A DNA stretch of 24,401 bases, taken from positions 1 through 24,401 of the forward strand of contig URUL01000022.1 of assembly GCA_900551005.1 (NCBI GenBank), read 5' to 3'. A program made the position numbers and the translations under genes. Shown piece after piece: positions 6,832 through 14,226 of this stretch (its first letter is position 1; each line of letters opens with the position of its first letter). The DNA is from an uncultured Ruminococcus sp. Lineage in GTDB: Bacteria; Bacillota; Clostridia; Oscillospirales; CAG-272. The notes under the pieces were generated by a model. The model was not told the DNA's origin. It was given only the letters and a program-made list of their open reading frames with translations, and made no database searches.

Positions 6832-8136
6832 TTATGCGAGTGGCAGGGTTATTAAAAACTCCAGCTTCCCGTCTTCCTGTCTGTAAGCCAGCTCTCCGTT
6901 CATAGAACGCATAAAGTTTCTGGAGATATAAAGCCCTATACCCGTGTTGTTTTCAGACATGGTTTCAGAATAGTAGGGCATAAAGACATCTTTGCTTTCG
7001 TCTATCCCCTTACCGTCGTCGGCTATGGAAAGGATACAAATGCCCTTTTTCTTCATAGCCGCAATAAGAATGATTTTAAACTCTGAATGTTCTATGGCGT
7101 TGAGGACTATGTTCCCTATAACAGAATAAAGATTATTGTACTGCGCGTAGACGGATATTTTACAAGGAATTGTTTTCAGGCATATTCCGTTTGCGGTGCA
7201 GTCCGGCTCAAAGTCCTCCTGAGTGCGCATGAGCAATTCGTTTAAATCGAAAATCCGCGACTCCTCGGCGGCGAAACTGTTTTTTGAATAAGAAGATAAG
7301 TCGGAAAAATTTCGGTTCAGTTCGTTGGTTTTTCTGCTGATAATATCTATGGTTTTACAAAGTTCGGGGTCCTGCTCTTTCTGTCTCAATACGCCGAGGT
7401 AATGCTCTATACTTTGGGCGGGCTTTTTCATATCGTGGGACACGTATCGCAAAAGATTTTCGCGCTCTTCAAGCATGGTTTTCATTTCTTTGGTTCGAAT
7501 CTGAACCTCCGATTGCAGGTTTTTAGTGAGATAATTAAGCCTTTTTTCTTGTCTGATAAAGACACAAAGTCCTAAGAAAGCCGTATAGGCGATCATGATA
7601 GCGCACATCCAGAGCGCAGGATTGAACGCCGCAAACAGGTTACCGTCGGGCAGACACAGTGAAATTTCCATCATTCCTACGAGCAAGGAATTGATAAGAT
7701 AGATGACGTCAACCTCTTTTTGTTTTGCGTAGACAAAAACCGAAATTACAATGGCGCATGAACATATCAGCGTAACGACGAGCGAATAAAAGCCTAACCA
7801 AGCAGAAACATCGAAAGGCAGGATCTGTAAAAGCGGAACGGACAAACAGAAGGCGTGAAACAGAACAGCAAACACTATCCAACCCTTGAACGGCGTTTTT
7901 TTATTCCTGAGGGCGTAAAACGCCGAAAGCATAATTAATGCATACATGAAAGTGCGGACAAACTTCCAAAGATAGGGGAAAGAGGTCGCCGTCGTCAGGA
8001 CGTAAGAGGAAAAGACGATTCCGAAAATGCCGAATACTATGCCGAGGTGAGGTAAAAAGGAAGCCGTCTTTTTCAAGAAGCATACGAAAACAAAAATCGC
8101 GGAAATCAGCGCGGCAAGGACGAATAAAATGATCAA
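6832..8136 (-). CDS. 7TM sensor histidine kinase, probably the C-terminal part of a frame-split receptor
   Basis: The 434-residue product has seven hydrophobic segments (about 1-20, 28-48, 59-77, 84-105, 112-136, 143-160, 171-194), a coiled-coil linker (about 196-228) and a complete kinase core. The H-box is YVSHDMKKP with phospho-acceptor H234. The N-box is NIVLNAIEH (N346), the G1 box DDGKGID (373-379) and the G2 box NTGIGLYIS (about 397-405). The architecture is that of 7TMR-DISM receptor kinases. The only start at this end is TTG at 8136, with no Shine-Dalgarno and inside TM1. The frame is in fact open further upstream to about 8228. A -1 shift at the G5 run 8211-8215 would join it to the sensor-domain ORF as one protein of about 680 residues. 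It would phosphorylate the neighbouring response regulator. Confidence 0.85.
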   Translation of the reverse strand: MIILFVLAALISAIFVFVCFLKKTASFLPHLGIVFGIFGIVFSSYVLTTATSFPYLWKFVRTFMYALIMLSAFYALRNKKTPFKGWIVFAVLFHAFCLSVPLLQILPFDVSAWLGFYSLVVTLICSCAIVISVFVYAKQKEVDVIYLINSLLVGMMEISLCLPDGNLFAAFNPALWMCAIMIAYTAFLGLCVFIRQEKRLNYLTKNLQSEVQIRTKEMKTMLEERENLLRYVSHDMKKPAQSIEHYLGVLRQKEQDPELCKTIDIISRKTNELNRNFSDLSSYSKNSFAAEESRIFDLNELLMRTQEDFEPDCTANGICLKTIPCKISVYAQYNNLYSVIGNIVLNAIEHSEFKIILIAAMKKKGICILSIADDGKGIDESKDVFMPYYSETMSENNTGIGLYISRNFMRSMNGELAYRQEDGKLEFLITLPLA

Positions 8137-8201
8137 AAGCGTCTTGTCGCGTTCTACCGCACCGCGAACGGCTTCGTCCGACCCGATGAGAGGGATGCCT
8201 T

Positions 8202-8867
8202 CTATTCCTGCCCCCTTGGCCTTCGAGCCTCATAATGAATGGTCACGACAGTCGCCGCAAGAAGCGCGTCGGGCGTAATCGCTTGCTGTTTCGGATAGAA
8301 TTTAAGGTCTAAAAACAGAGGTTCCGTACTGTCGGTATGCGTTTTCGTTTCATATACGTATTCGGTATAATTAATAAAGTTATAATCTGAAATTTCGCCC
8401 GTTCTTTGAACCAATGCCGACCGAACATAGACGTTACATGCGGACCATACGTGCGGGATATAAAGAGTAAAATGCCAGTATCCGTCGCCCTGAAGATAGG
8501 GTGTCAGCTCCTCAGACTGCGCGATAAAATCGGACGACATCGGGTCGATGTTTCTTATGATAAAGACAAAGGTGCCGCGCTGTGCAAACTGGTTATTCTG
8601 AGTAAGATCGACGGGCGTACCCTGCTTTTGCGAGCCGGGAATCAAAAATTCGTCGGGCGTATAATTTACGCAGGTCAGCGCGTTAAGTTCCTGCAAATCC
8701 GTGATAGAGATGGAAGCGACAGACCTGCCGTCCGTGCCGTTCAAGTCGTAGCAGGACTGTGCTTCTGCGGTGTGCGGAATGGCGAAGGTCAGCACGGCAA
8801 TCAGGGTGGCGCAGAACAGGATAACTGCAAGAAGAATGCTATAACGCTTTAAATATTGTCCTTTCAT
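8202..8867 (-). CDS. Extracytoplasmic sensor domain, probably the N-terminal part of the split receptor kinase
   Basis: The 221-residue product starts MKGQYLKRYSILLAVILFC with a signal/TM segment at about 9-31. It continues as a beta-rich extracytoplasmic domain; GYWHFTLYIPHVWSACNVYVRSA (about 128-150) resembles the jelly-roll ligand domain of 7TMR-DISM receptors. It contains two Cys in the N-terminal half (C39, C66) that could form a disulfide. It begins directly after the response regulator stop codon (TTTTAAATG), with AAAGGAG inside the regulator's last codons, so translation is coupled. It ends at TAG 8202-8204, just past a G5 run where a -1 shift would lead into the 7TM kinase frame. Alone it would be a secreted or single-TM binding protein. 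Confidence 0.75.
   Translation of the reverse strand: MKGQYLKRYSILLAVILFCATLIAVLTFAIPHTAEAQSCYDLNGTDGRSVASISITDLQELNALTCVNYTPDEFLIPGSQKQGTPVDLTQNNQFAQRGTFVFIIRNIDPMSSDFIAQSEELTPYLQGDGYWHFTLYIPHVWSACNVYVRSALVQRTGEISDYNFINYTEYVYETKTHTDSTEPLFLDLKFYPKQQAITPDALLAATVVTIHYEARRPRGQE
8211..8217 (-). other. Putative -1 frameshift site AAGGGGG joining sensor domain and kinase
   Basis: On the minus strand the sensor frame reads CCA AGG GGG CAG GAA TAG. Moving back one base after GGG gives GCA GGA ATA GAA and a continuous reading GAGIEGIPLIGSDEAVRGAV that runs straight into TM1 of the kinase. One extra G would do the same in the DNA. It could be a homopolymer sequencing or assembly error, a real mutation, a phase-variable tract, or recoding. 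Confidence 0.7.
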
Positions 8868-9545
8868 TTAAAACTCCTTTGGGAAGAAGGCGTAGCCCTT
8901 GCCGAATTCCGTACAAATAATATTTTCCTTGGTAAATTCTTTCAATTTTCTTCGGAGCGTTGAAAGGTGCCTGCGTATCGTGGTGGTTTGCAGGCTGGGC
9001 GCCGCCCAAATGCGTTCGTATATCTCGTCTGCGGAAAAGAATTCGCACGGATTTTTCATAAGGAACCAAAGTATGTTGAATTCGCTTGAAGTCAGCGAAA
9101 CGTTTTTCCCTGCGTAAATCACGGTACGCCTGTGGCAGTCAACGACCATTTGCCCGCTTTCAACCACGCTTTCGCTCTGCGGCAGAAAACGAAGGCGCAT
9201 TCTTGCTTCTAAAAGTCGCATGGAACAGGGCTTTACGACATAATCTACGACGCCTGCGCTGAACCCGTCTAAGATATTTTCCTCGTTTCCGAGGTCGGAC
9301 AAAATGATGACGGGCGGAAGGGGAACGAGGTTTTCAAGGAGTTCCAACCCGGAACCGTCCGGCAGAACCACGTCAAGCACTATCATTTCGGGCTGTTCGT
9401 TGTCGAGAACGGCTTTCGCTTCGCGCAAGCAGTCCGCAGTTTTTACGATATTTCCCTTAGCCGAAAACCAATTTTTCATCTCCGATAGAAGCTCGGGATC
9501 GTCCTCTACAAATAAAATTCTTCTGTCAGTTATATCCTGCCTCAA
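8868..9545 (-). CDS. OmpR/PhoB-family response regulator
   Basis: The 225-residue protein has a receiver domain with acidic pocket E14-D15-D16, phospho-acceptor D58 in IVLDVVLPDGSG, the switch Ser of ILSDLG (about residue 83) and the conserved Lys of VVKP (about 104). A trans_reg_C winged helix occupies about 130-225, including the LTSSEFNILWFLMKNP and TTIRRHLSTLRRKL recognition region. The start is TTG at 9545 behind GGAGG (9554-9558) at 8 bases. The sensor/kinase gene follows with no gap. The regulator's likely targets are its own operon and the divergent surface protein, whose promoter lies beside two GTTACGA direct repeats. Confidence 0.95.
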   Translation of the reverse strand: MRQDITDRRILFVEDDPELLSEMKNWFSAKGNIVKTADCLREAKAVLDNEQPEMIVLDVVLPDGSGLELLENLVPLPPVIILSDLGNEENILDGFSAGVVDYVVKPCSMRLLEARMRLRFLPQSESVVESGQMVVDCHRRTVIYAGKNVSLTSSEFNILWFLMKNPCEFFSADEIYERIWAAPSLQTTTIRRHLSTLRRKLKEFTKENIICTEFGKGYAFFPKEF

Positions 9546-9584
9546 ACGACTTTCCTCCTTTGTGCAATATTTTAAGTATTATCC

Positions 9585-9590
9585 ATTATA
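9585..9590 (-). promoter_or_regulatory. Possible -10 element for the response regulator operon
   Basis: On the minus strand TATAAT lies 39 bases upstream of the TTG start. No good -35 hexamer is present at 16-18 bases, which would suit an activator-dependent promoter. The GTTACGA repeats at 9620-9636 lie 29 bases further upstream on this strand. Confidence 0.45.
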
Positions 9591-9619
9591 ATTCATTAAA
9601 AATCAATAGGTATGTGTTT

Positions 9620-9636
9620 GTTACGAAAAGTTACGA
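9620..9636 (+). promoter_or_regulatory. Direct repeats, likely response regulator operator
   Basis: GTTACGA occurs at 9620-9626 and 9630-9636, exactly 10 bp apart, so both copies face the same side of the helix. OmpR-family regulators typically bind such tandem half-sites as dimers. The pair ends 24 bases before the -35 of the surface-protein promoter and lies in the only region shared with the regulator operon. A degenerate third copy (GTATGTG) may precede it at about 9610. Confidence 0.6.
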
Positions 9637-9655
9637 TTGCCCTCGGACAGGGCAA
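9637..9655 (+). promoter_or_regulatory. Inverted repeat beside the surface-protein promoter
   Basis: TTGCCCT-CGGAC-AGGGCAA is a perfect 7-bp inverted repeat. It begins at the base after the GTTACGA pair and ends 5 bases before the -35 hexamer. It lies upstream of the predicted transcript, so it is more likely a DNA-binding site than a terminator or RNA element. Confidence 0.45.
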
Positions 9656-9660
9656 AACGC

Positions 9661-9689
9661 TTGCACAGTAAGTGTGGAAATGTTAAAAT
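9661..9689 (+). promoter_or_regulatory. Extended -10 promoter for the large surface protein
   Basis: TTGCAC (9661-9666), a 17-base spacer and TAAAAT (9684-9689) are found with a TG one base before the -10 (TGTTAAAAT). The ATG is 69 bases downstream, with TAGGAG at 9747-9752. Confidence 0.7.
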
Positions 9690-9757
9690 AAACGTAAATA
9701 ACATAATTCTGCCGAAAATCCGACAGCCGGGATTCAGGTAAAAGGGTAGGAGCGAAA

Positions 9758-12700
9758 ATGAAGTACAAAATTAACAGTAGGTTATTTGCGATAATAATTT
9801 CTTGCGCGATTGTTTTAGCAGGGTTATATTTATCGGCGTTTAACGCATATGCCGCAACGAATACCGACAGTCATTGGACGACGGGGCAGACATTCGACCT
9901 CATTCCCGACCTTACGGGAGAGCCTCTTCTCAATCAGGGATGGGGCTTATGGGACGCGAATCAGGTAAATGCAAACGGTTCTTGGGAGTCCAACAACTAC
10001 GGCTACGTCATTCGCGCACAGGACACGGAAGACGACCTTGGTACAAAGTCCTATACAGGCGGCGTTTATTACACGATAGAGCTTTCGGAAGCGGACAGGG
10101 TGAAAGCAAATTTGGGTCAGCTTACACTTAGCGCCTCGTCCGTCAACTGGTTTCAGGCGTCCTCGCGCCACTACATTTCCATCCGCGTCTATTTTTATGA
10201 TTCAAACGGCACGGCGATAGGTTCAGGCGTGACTAAAACTTATGACAATTATTACGTTGCGCAGAAGGACGTTACTCTGACCCTTACCGGTGCCGCCGTG
10301 CCTGCGGGAACCTGTTCGATACAGGTATGGTTCTCTAACTGGGGAACTCTCTCCGGCAGACCATATATCGCCAATCCTACCTGCTATCTGTACGATACGA
10401 CCGCACCCTCGTTTTCGGGCGCAACGCTGGAAAAGACTTCGGTTGCGGACAGCGCAAATAACAGGGTGGTTACGGGCGACACGTTTAAGTACTGCATAGG
10501 GTTTAACGAGAAGGTAAGCATCACTTCCGGCGGAACAGCTGCCGTCACCTTCAACGGAAGCGCATATCTTACGTCAAGCAGTGCGGAAATCGTTACCGAA
10601 AACGGCAAGAGCAGGGCTTGTTACACGTTCACTCTACCTGAGGGAAGCCAAAGCGGAACGATTGCGCTTTCCTCCGTTTCGGGGCTTACCGTAAAAGACG
10701 AGGCGGGCAACAGCTATACGTATAGCGGCAGCCCTTCAGCTGAAACTCTGCAATATTACAAGACGATGTCCGTTTCCTCTTCGCTTTCTCATTTGAGCTT
10801 TTCGGGCGGAAGTACGGCGACGTACCATACCGATTATACCGCCTCTCTTGCGGCGGCAGCGGGCTATTCGCTTCCTTCTGCTATTAAAGTTACCGTGGGC
10901 GGCGCAACGCTTACTCCGGGAACGGGCTATACGTATGATTCTTCCACGGGCGCACTTACCGTAAAGGGCAGCGCCATTACGGGGAATATCGCCGTTACGG
11001 CATCGGGTGTTGCCAAGACGTACACGGTATCCTTTGATATACAGGGCGGAAACATGGGTTCAGTCTCCGCTACGGCAACTTATGACAGCGCAATGCCCGC
11101 CATAACGCTGCCAGTCCGCACGGGATATACGTTCGGTGGCTATTTTACGCAGACGGGCGGAAAAGGAACGCAGTATTACAGCGCGAGCGGAAGCAGTCTG
11201 CGAAGCTTCGACCAAACGAACGGCATCACTCTGTATGCCCTTTGGACGGCAAATACGTATACGGTCATTTATAATTCGAATAAGCCTTCGGGCGCAAGCG
11301 GCACGGTAACGGGCAGTACGGTTTCTTCCTCGCACAGATACGATACGCAGAAAGTACTTTCGGCAAACGGTTATTCTTTGACAGGCTGGACTTTCCGAGG
11401 CTGGGCGACGAGCGCAAGCGGTGGCGTTGAGTATGAAAACGGGGCTCAAGTCAAAAACCTTACGGCGGAGAGCGGCGGCACGTTCAACCTTTACGCGGTA
11501 TGGGAACAGACGGCTCATCAGATCACCTTCAATGCCTCGGGCGGAAGCGGCTCGGGCACGGTCAGCGTTTTATATGACGGCGCTCTTCCTGCCTTAATAA
11601 CCGAGCCTTCGCGCAAGGGGTACAATTTTAAAGGCTATTTTACCGAGCCCGACGGGAATGGACAGCAGTATTACACCGCTGACGGAGAAGCGGTCAATGG
11701 TATGACTTACACGGCTTGCGAAGACATCAATCTTTATGCCTTTTGGAAGCCGATAAGCTATTCAATCGAGCTTTACAATGAGGGGGAATACGCGGGGACG
11801 ATAGAAAACGTCATTTTCGGAACATTGCTTCTGCCGTCCGCCGAAACTCTCGGACTTGAAAAGGCGAATTATGATTTCGTTGGCTGGAACATTTACGGAG
11901 ACCAGAATTGGAATATGTACCGCGCCGACGTGACATATAATACGGGTCTTGCCTCCGGGGACGGTGAGGTCGTCGTGCTGTACGCCGCGTGGGAGGAAAA
12001 AGCCATACATAGCCTTGCCTTCGACGGCAACGGCGGCTCGGGGGTACCCGCAATGACGCAGGCACACGAGGATGAAACCATCCGTCTTAGCACAATCATT
12101 CCCCAAAAAGATAACTACACATTTCTCGGCTGGACGACCGATCCGGATGTTTACGAGGCGGAGTATTTCCCCGGCGGGGAATTTACTATGGGCGACTCGG
12201 TGGTTACCCTTTTCGCCGTGTGGCGGCTCAACCCTTCTCTCAGCTACAGCGCGAATGGCGGTGAATTTATCAACAACGTTTCGGCAGTTTATCCTGCGTC
12301 GGGCTCCTCTGTGACAATTACGGCGATTAAGCCCGTTCGCACAGGGTATGAATTTGTCGGTTGGGCGACGACCGACAACGCCGAAACGGCGCAGTATGTA
12401 AGCGGCGGCACGTTTACAATGCCCTCGGTTAATACCGTTCTTTACGCCGTATGGGAACGACAGGAATTTACCGTTTCGCGAAATATAGCGTCAGGTTACG
12501 CAATTTCGGGACTTTCGGAAAGATATTTCTACGGTGATAACCTTGAGTTTACCGTTTCGGGCGAAAATCCTAAAGTATATATAAACGGAACGCCCATCGC
12601 TTGCGACGGGGAAGGAAGATATTCGTTCACGGTTACCGAAAATATCTCCGTCATCGTTGCCGATTCGTCGTTGCTCGTTTTAATTTATTCGGCAAATGGC

Positions 12701-13867
12701 GGCTCCGGCGCTCCGACGGACAGCAGTATTTATTCTATGGGCAGTGTGGTAACCCTTTCGGAAGTCATTCCCGTGCGTACGGGCTATACATTCTGCGGCT
12801 GGTCAATCAGCAAAGACGCTCAAACGGCAGATTATGAGGCGGGCGGCAGTCTTACTTTTTCGAATACGGACATTATTCTTTACGCAGTATGGCGAGCTAA
12901 CTCTTATATGGTCACCTATAACGCGGCCGGCGGCGAAGGCGCAATGCAGGACAGCGCATATTCTTACGGAACGATCGGCTCCCTTTCGGAAAACGTGTTT
13001 GTAAAGGAAGGGTTTACTTTTGTCGGTTGGGCGCTCTCAGAGGGTGGAATATGCGTGTTTGCAGACGGGGACGAGGTTTTCAATCTTTCGGCTGAGAACG
13101 GCGCAAACATTGCGCTCTATGCAGTCTGGAAACAGATTAAAACCTTAATAACATTTGACGCGGACGGCGGAACAGGAGGAAGCGCAAATCTTTCGGTCGG
13201 TTACGGCGAAATGCTGTCGGTAAGCGGGCTTACGGCTCCCGTGCGTAACGGCTATACCTTCGGCGGCTATTTTACGGAAAAAGACGGCAATGGAGAAATG
13301 CTTTTCGACAGGAATATGCTACCCGTAAATTATACCGTAAACGGATGGGACAGAACCGAGCAGAACCTCACACTCTATGCATATTGGATTCCTACGCCTG
13401 AAACGATCATGAACGATGTCGGGGCGGCAATAGATACGGTTCAGACCAATCTCGACAATGCGGTAGCGGAATTGCAGGCGGCAATCAATGCCAATGAGAC
13501 GGATATAGAGGCAAAAGTTTCGGCATTGGATTCGGCTTACAAAGCGGCGGATACAATTCTTCGCTCCGATTTCACTGAGGCAGACGAGGAACTGGAAGCT
13601 AAAATAGCCGCCCTTGAAAATGCAATGAACGAAGCGGATTCCGCATTGCGGGCGGGGATTCAGGAGCTTCAGCAAAGACTAAATGAAATTAAGGCAGAAC
13701 TCGACATACGGGATGATGAATTGGAAAGTAAACTTAATTTGGTAATTGCCGAGAATGAGAAAATGGAGTTTACTTACAGAATTATTATCATAATTATTGC
13801 TGCTATCGAGGCGATTCTTGTTGTGCTGTTTGTCATTTATACGATTAAGAAAAAGAAAACGAAATAG
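9758..13867 (+). CDS. Large cell-surface adhesin-like protein with nine InlB B-type repeats and C-terminal membrane anchor
   Basis: The 1369-residue protein starts with a signal peptide (Lys-rich start, hydrophobic 9-28, cleavage likely after NAYA at about 32). Next come an N-terminal beta-rich domain (about 35-212), an Ig-like domain beginning TAPSFSGATL (about 215-333) and a smaller beta domain (about 335-420). Nine Listeria-Bacteroides (InlB B, PF09479-type) repeats follow, at about 422-497, 501-582, 586-663, 667-745, 751-822, 826-899, 973-1045, 1050-1124 and 1129-1210. Each has a GYTFGGY/GWT core and ends LYAxW. A divergent insert (902-968) separates repeats six and seven. A coiled coil (about 1215-1335) precedes a TM helix (about 1341-1361) and a KKKKTK tail. 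There is no LPXTG, so it is probably anchored by the TM helix. It is divergent from, and probably controlled by, the adjacent two-component system. Confidence 0.9.
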   Translation: MKYKINSRLFAIIISCAIVLAGLYLSAFNAYAATNTDSHWTTGQTFDLIPDLTGEPLLNQGWGLWDANQVNANGSWESNNYGYVIRAQDTEDDLGTKSYTGGVYYTIELSEADRVKANLGQLTLSASSVNWFQASSRHYISIRVYFYDSNGTAIGSGVTKTYDNYYVAQKDVTLTLTGAAVPAGTCSIQVWFSNWGTLSGRPYIANPTCYLYDTTAPSFSGATLEKTSVADSANNRVVTGDTFKYCIGFNEKVSITSGGTAAVTFNGSAYLTSSSAEIVTENGKSRACYTFTLPEGSQSGTIALSSVSGLTVKDEAGNSYTYSGSPSAETLQYYKTMSVSSSLSHLSFSGGSTATYHTDYTASLAAAAGYSLPSAIKVTVGGATLTPGTGYTYDSSTGALTVKGSAITGNIAVTASGVAKTYTVSFDIQGGNMGSVSATATYDSAMPAITLPVRTGYTFGGYFTQTGGKGTQYYSASGSSLRSFDQTNGITLYALWTANTYTVIYNSNKPSGASGTVTGSTVSSSHRYDTQKVLSANGYSLTGWTFRGWATSASGGVEYENGAQVKNLTAESGGTFNLYAVWEQTAHQITFNASGGSGSGTVSVLYDGALPALITEPSRKGYNFKGYFTEPDGNGQQYYTADGEAVNGMTYTACEDINLYAFWKPISYSIELYNEGEYAGTIENVIFGTLLLPSAETLGLEKANYDFVGWNIYGDQNWNMYRADVTYNTGLASGDGEVVVLYAAWEEKAIHSLAFDGNGGSGVPAMTQAHEDETIRLSTIIPQKDNYTFLGWTTDPDVYEAEYFPGGEFTMGDSVVTLFAVWRLNPSLSYSANGGEFINNVSAVYPASGSSVTITAIKPVRTGYEFVGWATTDNAETAQYVSGGTFTMPSVNTVLYAVWERQEFTVSRNIASGYAISGLSERYFYGDNLEFTVSGENPKVYINGTPIACDGEGRYSFTVTENISVIVADSSLLVLIYSANGGSGAPTDSSIYSMGSVVTLSEVIPVRTGYTFCGWSISKDAQTADYEAGGSLTFSNTDIILYAVWRANSYMVTYNAAGGEGAMQDSAYSYGTIGSLSENVFVKEGFTFVGWALSEGGICVFADGDEVFNLSAENGANIALYAVWKQIKTLITFDADGGTGGSANLSVGYGEMLSVSGLTAPVRNGYTFGGYFTEKDGNGEMLFDRNMLPVNYTVNGWDRTEQNLTLYAYWIPTPETIMNDVGAAIDTVQTNLDNAVAELQAAINANETDIEAKVSALDSAYKAADTILRSDFTEADEELEAKIAALENAMNEADSALRAGIQELQQRLNEIKAELDIRDDELESKLNLVIAENEKMEFTYRIIIIIIAAIEAILVVLFVIYTIKKKKTK
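11021..13387 (+). repeat. Coding repeat array of nine ~75-residue InlB B-type modules
   Basis: These are the DNA bounds of residues 422-1210 of the surface protein. Units are recognised by a (T/S)FxxxGG(S/N)G start, an (P)VRTGYTF(G/C/V)GW middle and an LYA(V/L/A)W end. They vary in length (about 71-82 residues) and in DNA sequence, so they are old diverged copies, not a recent tandem expansion. Confidence 0.85.
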
Positions 13868-13894
13868 GCAGAAATAATTGAATGATTGATGGCT

Positions 13895-13929
13895 AAGGCA
13901 GAGCTAAAATACAGCTCTGCCTTATTTTA
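13895..13929 (+). terminator. Rho-independent terminator of the surface-protein gene
   Basis: AAGGCAGAGCT (13895-13905) and AGCTCTGCCTT (13913-13923) form a perfect 11-bp stem with a 7-base loop, followed by ATTTTAT. It lies 28 bases past the stop codon. It marks the right edge of the two-component/adhesin module. Confidence 0.9.
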
Positions 13930-13980
13930 TGCGTTTTCTAATTTCGGGAATAGGTTTTATGAAAATTGCTCTTCTTATTG

Positions 13981-13989
13981 TGTTATAAT
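13981..13989 (+). promoter_or_regulatory. Extended -10 promoter upstream of the isomerase-like gene
   Basis: TG, one base, then a perfect TATAAT (13984-13989). The -35 region is weak (GAAAAT), as is usual for extended -10 promoters. The gene start at 14227 leaves a leader of about 230 bases. Confidence 0.55.
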
Positions 13990-14149
13990 TTGGTTGATGA
14001 ACGCTTGGTATCGCTGAGCTTGCCCTTGGCGGCGATCATTCATTACGGTCTAGCGTATGCTTTTATCCATAAAAATAAAAGCTTCACCGCTTTATACCGT
14101 AATAATACAATTTCTTGCCGTAAAGTTCAATGGAAAAAGGATCTTTACT

Positions 14150-14215
14150 ATGATAAAATCAAAAGGCAAAATAGCAGGAAAGGCACAGATGATGCCCTTT
14201 CCCGGTGCAGATTAG
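14150..14215 (+). CDS. Possible 21-residue leader peptide before the isomerase-like gene
   Basis: ATG at about 14150 follows AAAAGGAT. It encodes a short basic peptide (MIKSKGKIAGKAQMMPFPGAD) ending at TAG in the leader, 11 bases before the isomerase start and overlapping its ribosome binding region. Such placement could couple translation of the two. There is no homology I recognise, and an ORF this short can arise by chance. Confidence 0.25.
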   Translation: MIKSKGKIAGKAQMMPFPGAD

Positions 14216-14226
14216 CGGAGGAAAAT

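Larger units (their letters stand above)
13930..14226 (+). other. Intergenic leader upstream of the isomerase-like gene
   Basis: This stretch of about 300 bases contains an extended -10 promoter (13981-13989) and a short ORF (14150-14215). Although the isomerase reading frame is open upstream to about 13966, that part looks non-coding. I see no riboswitch or repeat of a known class. Confidence 0.6.

Noticed and set aside
7901..8233. 110-residue minus-strand ORF starting ATG at 8233 across the sensor/kinase junction
   Set aside because: It is the third frame across the junction; its Arg-rich sequence has no membrane segment, whereas the other two frames join into a sensible receptor.
11021..13387. 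Repeat array considered as CRISPR or tandem DNA repeat
   Set aside because: Periodicity is in the protein (InlB B repeats) and not in short identical DNA repeats with spacers.
13966..14226. N-terminal extension of the isomerase-like protein by 87 residues
   Set aside because: The extension begins at a TTG overlapping the promoter region, is Lys/Arg/Tyr-rich with no family resemblance, and a well-placed Shine-Dalgarno precedes the ATG at 14227.
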